64,000 nucleotides of DNA from DASUPK01 sp963774305. GTDB taxonomy: Bacteria > Actinomycetota > Thermoleophilia > Solirubrobacterales > 70-9. The stretch spans positions 186,001 to 250,000 of the forward strand of contig CAVZEM010000007.1 in the NCBI GenBank assembly GCA_963774305.1. Reading direction: 5' to 3'. The translations under genes and the position numbers were made by a program. The notes below the pieces were generated by a model that ran no database searches, was not told where the DNA came from, and saw only the letters and a program-made list of their open reading frames with translations. Positions 9,755 to 17,529 of the stretch are shown here, in pieces (positions within the stretch are counted from its first letter, which is position 1; the number at the start of each line of letters is the position of its first letter).

Positions 9755-10951
9755 ATGAGCACCGTGAATGGAAGAGCGAATGGCGCCCGGCGAAACGGCG
9801 CTCGCGACGACAAGGTTCGTGTCGCGATTGTCGGTGTCGGGAACTGCGCGAGCTCTTTCGTGCAGGGCGTCCAGTACTACAAGGACGCCGACCCGGCCGA
9901 GCGGGTTCCCGGCCTGATGCACGTGGACCTGGGCGGCTACCACGTCCGTGACATCGAGTTCACCGCCGCCTTCGACATCGACGCCGACAAGGTCGGCAAG
10001 GACCTCTCAGAGGCGATCTGGTCGGGGCAGAACAACACCTACAAGTTCTCCGACGTGCCGAACCTCGGGGTCAAGGTCCATCGCGGCATGACCCACGACG
10101 GGCTGGGCAAGTACCTGAAGGAGAAGATCACCAAGGCCCCGGGAGAGACCGCCGACATCGTCGGGATCCTGCAGGACACGCAGACGGACATGCTGGTCTG
10201 CTACCTGCCGGTCGGCTCAGAGCAGGCGACCAAGTGGTACGTGGAGCAGGCACTTGCTGCCGGCGTCGGCTTCGTCAACTGCCTGCCGGTCTTCATCGCC
10301 CGCGAGGACTACTGGGACAAGCGCTTCCAGGAGGCGGGCCTGCCGATCATCGGCGACGACATCAAGTCCCAGGTCGGCGCAACGATCGTTCACCGCCAGC
10401 TGGCGACCCTATTCGCTGACCGCGGTGTGAGCATGGAGCGCACCAGCCAGCTCAACGTCGGCGGCAACATGGACTTCTACAACATGCTCGAGCGCGAGCG
10501 GCTGGAGTCCAAGAAGATCTCGAAGACAAACGCCGTCACCTCGATCATGGACCACGAGCTGCCTGCGGAGAACGTCCATGTCGGCCCCTCGGACTATGTC
10601 CCGTGGCTGACCGATCGCAAATGGGCGCACATCCGGGTCGAAGGCAAGGCGTTTGGCGACGTGCCGCTGAACCTCGAGCTCAAGCTCGAGGTCTGGGACT
10701 CGCCGAACTCCGCCGGCATCGTCATCGATGCCGTCAGGATCGTGAAGCTGGCCCTCAACAATGGTCTCACCGGCCAGCTGGACGGGCCGTCGAGCTACCT
10801 GATGAAGTCACCGCACAACCAGCGACCCGATTCGCTGGCGCGGGAGGACACCGAGGAGTTCATCGCCAAGTACGCGCGTGAGCGCGGCCTGCCCGCCGGG
10901 AAGGACAAGAAGGCGAAGAAGGACAAGAAGGCCAAGGCGAAGCGGTCGTAA
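9755..10951 (+). CDS. ino1: Inositol-3-phosphate synthase
   Basis: The enzyme converts glucose 6-phosphate to 1L-myo-inositol 3-phosphate with NAD. The 398-residue sequence has the nucleotide-binding start RVAIVGVGNCASSFVQG. Family blocks are LNVGGNMDFYNML, SKKISKTNAVTSI (catalytic lysines) and the domain HVGPSDYVPWL followed by DVPLNLELKLEVWDSPNSAG. It is the short actinobacterial type. The C-terminus ends in a lysine tail (GKDKKAKKDKKAKAKRS), probably disordered. An AGGAGG at 9738-9743 is 11 nt from the ATG, rather far. It supplies the inositol head group for the upstream CDP-alcohol phosphatidyltransferase. Confidence 0.95.
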   Translation: MSTVNGRANGARRNGARDDKVRVAIVGVGNCASSFVQGVQYYKDADPAERVPGLMHVDLGGYHVRDIEFTAAFDIDADKVGKDLSEAIWSGQNNTYKFSDVPNLGVKVHRGMTHDGLGKYLKEKITKAPGETADIVGILQDTQTDMLVCYLPVGSEQATKWYVEQALAAGVGFVNCLPVFIAREDYWDKRFQEAGLPIIGDDIKSQVGATIVHRQLATLFADRGVSMERTSQLNVGGNMDFYNMLERERLESKKISKTNAVTSIMDHELPAENVHVGPSDYVPWLTDRKWAHIRVEGKAFGDVPLNLELKLEVWDSPNSAGIVIDAVRIVKLALNNGLTGQLDGPSSYLMKSPHNQRPDSLAREDTEEFIAKYARERGLPAGKDKKAKKDKKAKAKRS

Positions 10952-10965
10952 GCCCGCTCCACCTA

Positions 10966-11038
10966 GGAGCGAAGGCCGAAGGCTGAAGCGACTTGTCCTG
11001 GGCGGGCGCCGACGACCGCGACTGATGGCGAAGCCGTC
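10966..11038 (+). repeat. Dispersed hairpin repeat, copy 1
   Basis: This 73-bp element between ino1 and the next gene resembles the element at 54037-54110. Shared parts, in order, are GGAGCGAAGG, GCGACTT and the 15-nt core GATGGCGAAGCCGTC (11024-11038). Hairpin 1 is GGCC-GAA-GGCT here and GGGC-GAA-GCCC in the other copy, so the stem is kept by paired changes. The core is itself a 6-bp stem with a GAA loop. A CTCC before the element can pair with its GGAG. It could terminate ino1 or act as a REP-like element. Confidence 0.6.
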
Positions 11039-11040
11039 CC

Positions 11041-11046
11041 TATGCT
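11041..11046 (+). promoter_or_regulatory. -10 element of the GT-PHP gene, leaderless
   Basis: TATGCT lies exactly 6 nt before the GTG start at 11053, directly after the repeat core. No Shine-Dalgarno is present. Confidence 0.5.
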
Positions 11047-11052
11047 GCGCTC

Positions 11053-12990
11053 GTGAGCGGCAGCGATAGCCTCGCCATCGCGCAGGTCAGCCCGCACCCC
11101 TGGGGGAGCCGGCACGAGATCAACGAGTTCGTCGCCCGCACCTCGGAGGAGCTTGCGCGGCGCGGGCACCGGGTCCTGATCATTGCGCCGTCCGAATCCC
11201 GGTCTGCGATTCGCGAGAGCCGTCGCCTGATTCGTGAGGCAGGAACGAATCCCGGTGCAGTGCTGAAGGGCGAGAATCCGCGGGTTCTCGCCATCGGGCA
11301 GAGCATCCCTCTGCCCAGCGGCCCGCGGCGGCGCCCGGCGCCGCTTCCCCTCGACATCAGCGGGGCGCTTGAGCGGCTGCTGGGCGCCGTGCCGCTCGAT
11401 CTGCTGCACATCCACGAGCCGTTCGCTCCGAGCACCGGATCCGCGGCGCTCCGTCACTCGCAGTCGCTCAACGTCGCCACGTTTCACGAGCCCGTTGAGC
11501 GCGTCCTCTCCACCCAGGTGGCGCGGATGCTGGTGGAGGTGTTCTTCGGGCGGATCGACGAGCGCACCGCCGGCAACGAGGCGACGGGTGAGCTGCTGCA
11601 GCGCTTCTTCCCCGGCCAGTACCAGCTGATCAGGCCAGGAGCCGACGTGGCCGAGCCGGCGCTCGACGCGGCGCCGCCGGGGCGGATCCGGATCGTGCAC
11701 TGCGCGGAGGAGGAGCGGGGGGCGCTCCGCCTGCTGCTCCGGGCTCTGCGGAAGCTTCCAGACGACCTCGACTGGGAGGGCGTGATCTGGTTCGACGGGC
11801 CAACTGACCCGCTGGCACGCGTCAGCAGGCGGCTGCGCGAGCGGTTGCGCATCGTGCGGCCCCGCGACGGCGAGCCCACGGAGTTCCTGGCGGGCGCCGA
11901 CATCGTCTGCCTCGCGTCGGGGGGCGTCCGGGCCGCTCCCGGCCTGATCCGGAAGGCGTTCGCGGCGGGGGCCGTTCCCGTCGTCTCCGACCTGGAGCTC
12001 TATCGCGAGCTCGTCGGCGAGGGTGAGCGCGGCCTGCTCTTCCCGCTCGGCGACGTGCTCACCCTGACAGCGCAGCTCGAGCGGCTCTGTCGCGACGCGG
12101 TCCTGCGCGACCAGCTTCGGGTTGCGGCGCTGGATTGCGGCGAGGCGCGGCCGTGGACCGAGGTCACGGACGACGTCGAGGCCGTCTACCGGCGCCTGGC
12201 TGGGAGGCGCCACGACCCGGAGGGGAACCCCGACATCCGCCGGCGGCTGCGGGAGCGGGAGCACATCCACGTCGACCTGCACATGCACACCGACCACTCG
12301 CCCGACTGCGCGACGCCGGCCGAGCTGCTCCTCGAGACGGCCAAGGAGCAGGGGCTCGGTGCGATCGCGATCACCGACCACAACGAGATCTCGGGGGCGT
12401 TCGAGGCGGAGGAGATCGCGAAGCGGATCGGTGGAATCAAGGTGATCGTCGCGGAGGAAGTGAAGACGGCCCGCGAGGGCGAGGTGATCGGGCTGTTCAT
12501 CCGCGACCGGATCGAGCGCGGTATGTCGATGGCGGAGACGATCGCCGAGATCCGGCGCCAGGGCGGGCTCGTCTACGTCCCCCATCCGTTCGACCGGCTC
12601 CACTCCGTACCGGACTACGAGCACCTGCTCGAGATCGTGGAGGAGATCGACATCCTCGAGGTGTTCAACCCAAGGGTTGCGTTCTCGGCGTTCAACGAGG
12701 AGGCGGTGCGCTTCGCCCGCAAGTACTCGATCGTTCCGGGCGCCGGGTCCGACAGCCATGTCGCGCAGGGGCTCGGCAGCGTCAAGATCCGTCTGCGGGA
12801 TTTCGACGGGCCGCAGGAGTTCCTGGAGTCGATGCGGGAGGCGGACATCGTCCGCAAGCACAAGAACCTGGTCTACGTCCAGGCCCTCAAGTTCCTGCAG
12901 ACCAGCGGCGGCCGGGGAGGCCGCTCGCTAGCCGAACGTGACGGTCGTCGCAAGCCGCGGGCCCGCCGTCGCAGCGCCAGCAAGAGTTGA
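11053..12990 (+). CDS. PimA-like glycosyltransferase domain fused to a PHP phosphoesterase domain
   Basis: The 645-residue product has two parts. Residues 1 to about 385 resemble GT4 phosphatidylinositol mannosyltransferase PimA: IAQVSPHPWGSRHEINEFV, LLHIHEPFAPS (about 119) and ATFHEPVE (about 143). However, the donor-binding EX7E segment is replaced by GGVRAAPGLIRKAFAAG, with both Glu lost, so transferase activity is doubtful. Residues about 400 to 610 are a PHP domain with all metal motifs: VDLHMHTDHS, ITDHNEI, VAEEVK, VPHPFD and GSDSH. The pairing, directly after PIP synthase and Ino1, suggests a lipid-recognising phosphatase, possibly for phosphatidylinositol phosphate. A trehalose- or histidinol-type phosphatase or a nuclease role remains possible. 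Confidence 0.85.
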   Translation: MSGSDSLAIAQVSPHPWGSRHEINEFVARTSEELARRGHRVLIIAPSESRSAIRESRRLIREAGTNPGAVLKGENPRVLAIGQSIPLPSGPRRRPAPLPLDISGALERLLGAVPLDLLHIHEPFAPSTGSAALRHSQSLNVATFHEPVERVLSTQVARMLVEVFFGRIDERTAGNEATGELLQRFFPGQYQLIRPGADVAEPALDAAPPGRIRIVHCAEEERGALRLLLRALRKLPDDLDWEGVIWFDGPTDPLARVSRRLRERLRIVRPRDGEPTEFLAGADIVCLASGGVRAAPGLIRKAFAAGAVPVVSDLELYRELVGEGERGLLFPLGDVLTLTAQLERLCRDAVLRDQLRVAALDCGEARPWTEVTDDVEAVYRRLAGRRHDPEGNPDIRRRLREREHIHVDLHMHTDHSPDCATPAELLLETAKEQGLGAIAITDHNEISGAFEAEEIAKRIGGIKVIVAEEVKTAREGEVIGLFIRDRIERGMSMAETIAEIRRQGGLVYVPHPFDRLHSVPDYEHLLEIVEEIDILEVFNPRVAFSAFNEEAVRFARKYSIVPGAGSDSHVAQGLGSVKIRLRDFDGPQEFLESMREADIVRKHKNLVYVQALKFLQTSGGRGGRSLAERDGRRKPRARRRSASKS

Positions 12991-13646
12991 TGCACCCGCA
13001 AGGGGCCGAGCCCGGTCCGAAGAAGAGGCAAGGCGCCGTGTCATCCATCACCGACGACGAGATCCGCGAGAAGTACCTCGAGCGCGCGATCCGGGAGCTG
13101 AACGACCTGGGCCGGGAGCTGTCCGCCTGCCAGGACTGCCCCCGGGGGAACGTGATGCCGGTCCAGGGCTCCGGCCATCCGCAGGCCGACATCATGATGC
13201 TGAAGCGCTCCGCGACACCGTCGGAGATCGAGGAGGGCGTGGCCTTCTACGGCCGTGCCGGGAACGCTCTGATGAAGAGCTTCAAGCGTCTCGCAATCGA
13301 TCCGATCGTCGTCTTCGGGACGCTCTGCGTGAAGTGCCCGCTGACCGATCCCACGCAGGCATCGGATGCCTGCATCGCCAGGGTCGCCGAGGAGATCGCG
13401 ATCGTCCAGCCGCGCATCGTCGTCGTGATGGGCGACGACGCGCTGGACACCCTCAACGACCTCGAGCTGCCGCTCTCTGATCGCGTCGAGCCGATCGAGG
13501 GTGAGGTCCAGCGGCTGACGCCGACGATGGACGCGCTGTACGTGCCGGACATCGACGATTCGCTCGACACCGAGGACGCCAAGCAGAGCTTCTGGTCGGC
13601 GTTCAGGGTGCTCGGCGACTGGTACGACCGTTTGCCCCCGTACTAG
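12990..13646 (+). CDS. Uracil-DNA glycosylase superfamily protein lacking the usual catalytic motif
   Basis: The ATG overlaps the previous stop (TGATG). The 218-residue protein keeps the iron-sulfur cysteine pattern of family 4 UDGs (ACQDCPRG near residue 46 and TLCVKCPL near 112) and the fold segments GRAGNALMKS and IVQPRIVVVMGDDA. Where family 4 has GEAPG-X2-E it reads LKRSATPSEIEEG, and the second active-site motif (HPS) is missing near the C-terminus. It is therefore a divergent subfamily, possibly binding uracil or damaged DNA without classical catalysis. A GTG at 13038 is an alternative start. Confidence 0.78.
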   Translation: MHPQGAEPGPKKRQGAVSSITDDEIREKYLERAIRELNDLGRELSACQDCPRGNVMPVQGSGHPQADIMMLKRSATPSEIEEGVAFYGRAGNALMKSFKRLAIDPIVVFGTLCVKCPLTDPTQASDACIARVAEEIAIVQPRIVVVMGDDALDTLNDLELPLSDRVEPIEGEVQRLTPTMDALYVPDIDDSLDTEDAKQSFWSAFRVLGDWYDRLPPY

Positions 13647-13667
13647 GGGCAGGAATAGACTGGGTCC

Positions 13668-13856
13668 ATGGAGCTCGAGGAACGAACGATCGAGCAGCTG
13701 CCTGACCGCTGCCAGAATTGCGGCGCGACGCTCACCGACGCCGAGAAGAACACGGCCCTGACGGAGGGACCGCCGAGCGGGCTCGTGCTCTGCACGACCT
13801 GCGCGTCGGAGGTGGTCCCGGTCGACCAGGACGAAGAGGACGAGGCCGGCGCCTAG
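13668..13856 (+). CDS. Small zinc-ribbon protein
   Basis: The 62-residue acidic protein has two CXXC knuckles, CQNC (about residue 15) and CTTC (about 42), and an acidic tail DQDEEDEAGA. A -10-like TAGACT ends 6 nt before the ATG, giving a leaderless start. Its stop overlaps the convergent GH5 gene stop within a shared CTAG. Function unknown; small zinc ribbons often bind nucleic acid or partner proteins. Confidence 0.75.
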   Translation: MELEERTIEQLPDRCQNCGATLTDAEKNTALTEGPPSGLVLCTTCASEVVPVDQDEEDEAGA

Positions 13857-15433
13857 CGGCGGTGCTTCTTGCGCTTGTGGGTCACGCTGCAGTCTCCGTG
13901 GCTGCGGCCTCCCGAGCCGGACGGCAGGACCGTGACGCTGACGTTGGGCTTGCCGGGACATGCGATCACCCGCAGCAGGCCGGCCTTGGGCTTCGAGGCG
14001 ATCCCGCCGCCCTGCACCGAGACGGAGTAGCCGCCCGGGTAGTGGTCCCTGGGCAGGAAGATCTGCGTTTGGCGGAACTTCGCCTTCTTCGCTGACCGCC
14101 GCTTGGGGAGGCGGCGGGAGAAGTTCTTGCCTGTCGGCCCCTTCGTGGAGTAGGCCAGAGTGAAGCGTCGCGTTGAGGGGTCGAACCCGTAGCTCACCGG
14201 AGTGCCCGCGACCGCCTGCGGGTACGGCTCGGCGAGCACGTCGAGCTTTGTCTGCTTGACGTTGGCTCCCGCCGGCGGCTGGTTCGGGTCGATCACGATC
14301 GCCTGGGTCCCGGAGCCTGAGGTCGTCGGGTCGAGGCACTCGCAGTAGTGCCAGTACTCCCACGAGACCATGTGCCGGTCGGCCTGCTCCACGTTCTGGC
14401 GGATGGTGGTCAGATCGTCGGTGGCGCCGAACTCACTCAGCATCAGGGCGTCCCCGGTCGCCCGCGCATGCGCGTCGGCGTTCGAGAAGACGTGGTCGTC
14501 GAGCTGGGGACATCCGAGGTTGTTGAAGGCGCTGATGGTGAACGAGCCGGGCACGCAGTAGACGTGGAAGCTAAATCCCGCTGAGCGGTCCCCGAGCCCG
14601 GCGACCGCCGAGTCGGCGCCGAAGTTGAAGAGCACGTTGGGCTCGTACCAGAGCAGCTTCCCCGGGTCGGCGCTCCTGATCGCCGCGATCACCCGCTTGT
14701 AGAAGGGCACGAGCGAGCCGGTGTCGAAGGCAGGGCATCCGCCAGGCACGAAGCATGTGGTCCACGGCGAACCCGGCCATGGCTCGTTCATCAGGTCGAA
14801 GCCCAGCGTGTGCCGAGCGGAGGCGAACCGCGAGGCCACATGCGCCCAGGCCGCCGCGTAGCGGTCCTGCAACCCGACTCCGCCCGGGCCCGGTGAGTTC
14901 GCCCAGAAGTTGTCGAAGGCGCGAATCAGCGCGGCATTCAGGAAGTAGTTGCTCGGGAATCCAGCCTGGGGGAGGTTCGGAACGCCGTCGTCCTGCACCG
15001 CCCAGTCGGGCCAGCCCTCCCCCTGGAAGCGCTCGTTGTACATGTCCTGGTGGAAGTCGAGCTGGCTGAAGACACCGTGGTGGGCGAGGACGCCCTCGGT
15101 CGCGGCGATCTGATTCAGGTAGCCGTCGTCGTAGCCGCCCGGGGACGGCTCGACGCCCTTGTAGATCAGCCCCAGCCGGACCGCGTTGAAGCCGTAGCGC
15201 TGCAGGAAGGCGGCGTCGTCGTCCCCGAAGCCCTGCGCGGAGGGCGCGTACGGCGGCTGCTTGTTGACCATGTTCACGCCGTGCAGGATCGCCACGCGGC
15301 CCTTCGCGTCGATGATCCAGCGGCCGGAATGACTCAAGGGGGCCGTGGGGCCGGCCTGTGCCGTGGCGGCAAACAGGGTCGCTCCGGCGGCCGCGAGTAC
15401 GACCGTCGCCATGGCTCTCCTCACCCAGCGCAC
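13853..15433 (-). CDS. Secreted glycoside hydrolase family 5, endoglycoceramidase-like
   Basis: A signal peptide (RRAMATVVLAAAGATLFAATAQA) precedes a GH5 barrel. ILHGVNMVNKQPPYAP is followed by FSQLDFHQDMYNERFQGEG, the acid/base Glu in GFDLMNEPWPG (about residue 216) and the nucleophile Glu in MLSEFGATDD (about 333). These blocks fit endoglycoceramidases, which release glycans from glycolipids. A C-terminal beta-rich domain and a basic tail (THKRKKHRR) follow, the tail possibly for cell-surface binding. GTG 15433 is chosen: it lies 22 nt after the MarR stop, with CATACT (15445-15440) 6 nt upstream. A longer frame would overlap marR. Confidence 0.85.
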   Translation of the reverse strand: MRWVRRAMATVVLAAAGATLFAATAQAGPTAPLSHSGRWIIDAKGRVAILHGVNMVNKQPPYAPSAQGFGDDDAAFLQRYGFNAVRLGLIYKGVEPSPGGYDDGYLNQIAATEGVLAHHGVFSQLDFHQDMYNERFQGEGWPDWAVQDDGVPNLPQAGFPSNYFLNAALIRAFDNFWANSPGPGGVGLQDRYAAAWAHVASRFASARHTLGFDLMNEPWPGSPWTTCFVPGGCPAFDTGSLVPFYKRVIAAIRSADPGKLLWYEPNVLFNFGADSAVAGLGDRSAGFSFHVYCVPGSFTISAFNNLGCPQLDDHVFSNADAHARATGDALMLSEFGATDDLTTIRQNVEQADRHMVSWEYWHYCECLDPTTSGSGTQAIVIDPNQPPAGANVKQTKLDVLAEPYPQAVAGTPVSYGFDPSTRRFTLAYSTKGPTGKNFSRRLPKRRSAKKAKFRQTQIFLPRDHYPGGYSVSVQGGGIASKPKAGLLRVIACPGKPNVSVTVLPSGSGGRSHGDCSVTHKRKKHRR

Positions 15434-15455
15434 GGCGCCAGTATGAAGCGCGGCT

Positions 15456-15851
15456 CTAGGCGGTGTCGCCCAAGGTCTCCGCAAGCACGGAGACATGGGT
15501 GGGGTGCGCCTCGGACTGGGCCTTGCGGCCGGCGTCGGTGACGCAGGCGAAGACGCCGCGTCGGTCGTGATCGCAGACCGTGCGGCTCACGTAGCCATCG
15601 TCCTCCAGGCGCTGGACGAGCCGCGACAGGGCGCTCTGGGAGAGGTGGATCTCCTCGGCGAGCTCCTGGATCCGGCGATGTCCCTCCGGAGATTCGGCAA
15701 GGCGCCGGAGGACCTCGTACTCGCTGAGCGAAAGCCGGTGCTCGCGCTGCAGGGCGTGTTCGAGGGCCTCGCGAACGCGGGCGTGCTCAGACTCGAGCTC
15801 GGTCCAGCGGTCCAGAAGCGGATCTCTCTCCGTGGTCTTTGTTGCGGGCAT
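15456..15851 (-). CDS. MarR family transcriptional regulator
   Basis: A winged-helix MarR protein of about 131 residues. It has a dimerisation helix, then LSLSEYEVLRRLAESPEG, the recognition region ELAEEIHLSQSALSRLVQRLEDDGYV and the wing VCDHDRRGVFACVTDAGR. It is divergent from an MFS exporter, and operator-like repeats cover the exporter promoter, so it most likely represses the exporter and itself until a ligand binds. The ATG at 15851 is preferred; a TTG at 15869 would add six residues. Confidence 0.92.
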   Translation of the reverse strand: MPATKTTERDPLLDRWTELESEHARVREALEHALQREHRLSLSEYEVLRRLAESPEGHRRIQELAEEIHLSQSALSRLVQRLEDDGYVSRTVCDHDRRGVFACVTDAGRKAQSEAHPTHVSVLAETLGDTA

Positions 15852-15895
15852 CTCAGTCAATCCATTCAACGGCCCACGCCCCCTGCGCTGGGCTA

Positions 15896-15955
15896 ATTAT
15901 AGCAACAGATGCATTCACATAAGTTGTTGGCACAATGCATGCGTATGCATATACT
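15896..15955. promoter_or_regulatory. Divergent marR/MFS promoter region with triple ATGCAT operator
   Basis: Plus strand: TTGGCA (15927-15932), 17 nt, TATACT (15950-15955), a near-consensus promoter for the exporter. Minus strand: a perfect TATAAT (15901-15896) for marR without a clear -35. Three ATGCAT palindromes lie at 15909, 15935 and 15945 (steps of 26 and 10 bp). ATGCATT/AATGCAT form an inverted repeat across the region. The last two sites lie between or over the exporter -35 and -10, as expected for MarR repression. Confidence 0.7.
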
Positions 15956-16001
15956 AACCGCCTCACACGTTGACCCCCTCGGACCGTTTTGGGAGGACCA
16001 C

Positions 16002-17468
16002 ATGGAGCAAGCAACTCAGACTTCACCGGCAACTCGATTCGATTCCCGTCTCTGGGGACTCCTGCTGCTCCTCTGCGGTGTCCTCTTCCTCGACGGGATG
16101 GACGTTTCGATGGTGGCTGTCGCGCTGCCGAACATCGGGCACGAGCTCGACCTCCAGCCCAGCTCGCTGCAGTGGATCGTCAGCGGCTACGTCCTCGGCT
16201 ACGGGGGACTGCTGTTGCTCGGCGGGCGCGCGGCCGACCTGATCGGCCGCCGCAAGGTCCTGCTCGGCGGCCTGGCCGTCTTCGTTGTCGCGTCGTTCAT
16301 CGGCGGAATCGCGAGCGACGGAACGACCCTGATTGCGACCAGGTTCATCAAGGGCGCGTCGGCGGCCTTCACGGCGCCGGCTGGGCTCTCGATCATCACC
16401 ACCAAGTTCGCCGAGGGACCTGCGCGCAACAAGGCCCTGAGCGTCTACACGGCGACGGGCGCCAGCGGCTGGTCGCTGGGGCTCATCTTCGGCGGCCTGC
16501 TGACGGAGCTCGGATGGCGGTACACGTTCTTCATGCCGGTCCCAATCGCGGCGGGCATCCTGTTCCTGCTGCCGCGGTACCTCGATCGCGATGAGGCGGC
16601 CGCCGGGTTCTCGCTCCGGAACCTCGATTTCGGCGGCACGGCGACCCTGGCGGCTTCGATGCTGGGGCTCGTCTACACGGTGGTCGAGGCTCCGGATGTC
16701 GGGTGGAGCTCGGCACGAACGCTGCTCTCCTTCGTCGGGATCGCTGCTCTGCTCAGCGCCTTCGTCCTGATCGAGCAGCACAGCCCGAATCCCCTGGTTC
16801 GCCTTGGCATCCTGCGCTCGGCGCAGCTGCGACGCGCCAACTTCGGCGCCATGGCGTTGCTGGGCAGCTGGTTCGGGTTCCAGTTCATGGGGACCCTGTA
16901 CATGCAGGATCTGAGGGATTGGTCGGCGATCCAGATGGCGCTCGCCTTCCTGCCCACGGGCATCATCGTTGCGACCGGGTCGCCCAACATCGGCCGGCTG
17001 GTCAACAGGGTGGGGACGACCGTTCCCGTCGCGGTCGGTCTCAGCAGTCTGGCGGCCTCGTACGTGCTCTTCCTCGACATCGGGGCGAACACGGACTACC
17101 TGACCGGGATGCTGCCGACCTTCATCCTGGCCGGGATCGGCTTCACGCTCACCTTCGGGCCGCTGAACATGGCGGCGACCGGTGGCGTGGCGCCGGAGGA
17201 GCAGGGATTGGCCTCCGGGCTGGTCTACACCTCGTTTCAGGTCGGCGGGGCGATTGGACTCGCCATCGCCACGGCGGTGATCGACGCCGGAGCCGCCGCG
17301 TCCAGCTCGCCAGCCGGGAGTGCCGCGGCGCTGCTCGACGGATTCCACCCGGCGATCCTGACCTCGCTGGCCATCGCGGTCATCGGCATCGGCATCACCG
17401 TGGCGCCCCTCCTGCGGGGGCGGGCCCAGCCGCAGCTGGCGCACGCCGCGGCCGGCGAGCAGGAGTAG
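16002..17468 (+). CDS. MFS multidrug exporter, DHA2 (EmrB/QacA) family
   Basis: The 488-residue protein has about 14 membrane segments. It carries family landmarks LDGMDVSMVAVALPNIG in helix 1, LQWIVSGYVLGYGGLLLLGG, and motif A GGRAADLIGRRKVLLGG. It would export hydrophobic compounds by proton antiport. The ATG at 16002 is preceded by GGGAGGA at the right distance; a longer frame reaches into the operator and is rejected. It is divergent from marR, its probable repressor. A strong hairpin follows the gene. Confidence 0.92.
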   Translation: MEQATQTSPATRFDSRLWGLLLLLCGVLFLDGMDVSMVAVALPNIGHELDLQPSSLQWIVSGYVLGYGGLLLLGGRAADLIGRRKVLLGGLAVFVVASFIGGIASDGTTLIATRFIKGASAAFTAPAGLSIITTKFAEGPARNKALSVYTATGASGWSLGLIFGGLLTELGWRYTFFMPVPIAAGILFLLPRYLDRDEAAAGFSLRNLDFGGTATLAASMLGLVYTVVEAPDVGWSSARTLLSFVGIAALLSAFVLIEQHSPNPLVRLGILRSAQLRRANFGAMALLGSWFGFQFMGTLYMQDLRDWSAIQMALAFLPTGIIVATGSPNIGRLVNRVGTTVPVAVGLSSLAASYVLFLDIGANTDYLTGMLPTFILAGIGFTLTFGPLNMAATGGVAPEEQGLASGLVYTSFQVGGAIGLAIATAVIDAGAAASSSPAGSAAALLDGFHPAILTSLAIAVIGIGITVAPLLRGRAQPQLAHAAAGEQE

Positions 17469-17488
17469 CTCTCCCCAGGGCCGATTCC

Positions 17489-17523
17489 CTCAGCCGGGGC
17501 GCCCGAGCGGCGTCCCGGCTGAG
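17489..17523. terminator. Bidirectional hairpin between convergent genes
   Basis: A 10-bp perfect stem CTCAGCCGGG / CCCGGCTGAG surrounds a 15-nt GC-rich loop, exactly between the convergent MFS and LLM stop codons. No U-tract on either side. Confidence 0.65.
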
Positions 17524-17529
17524 CCCTGA

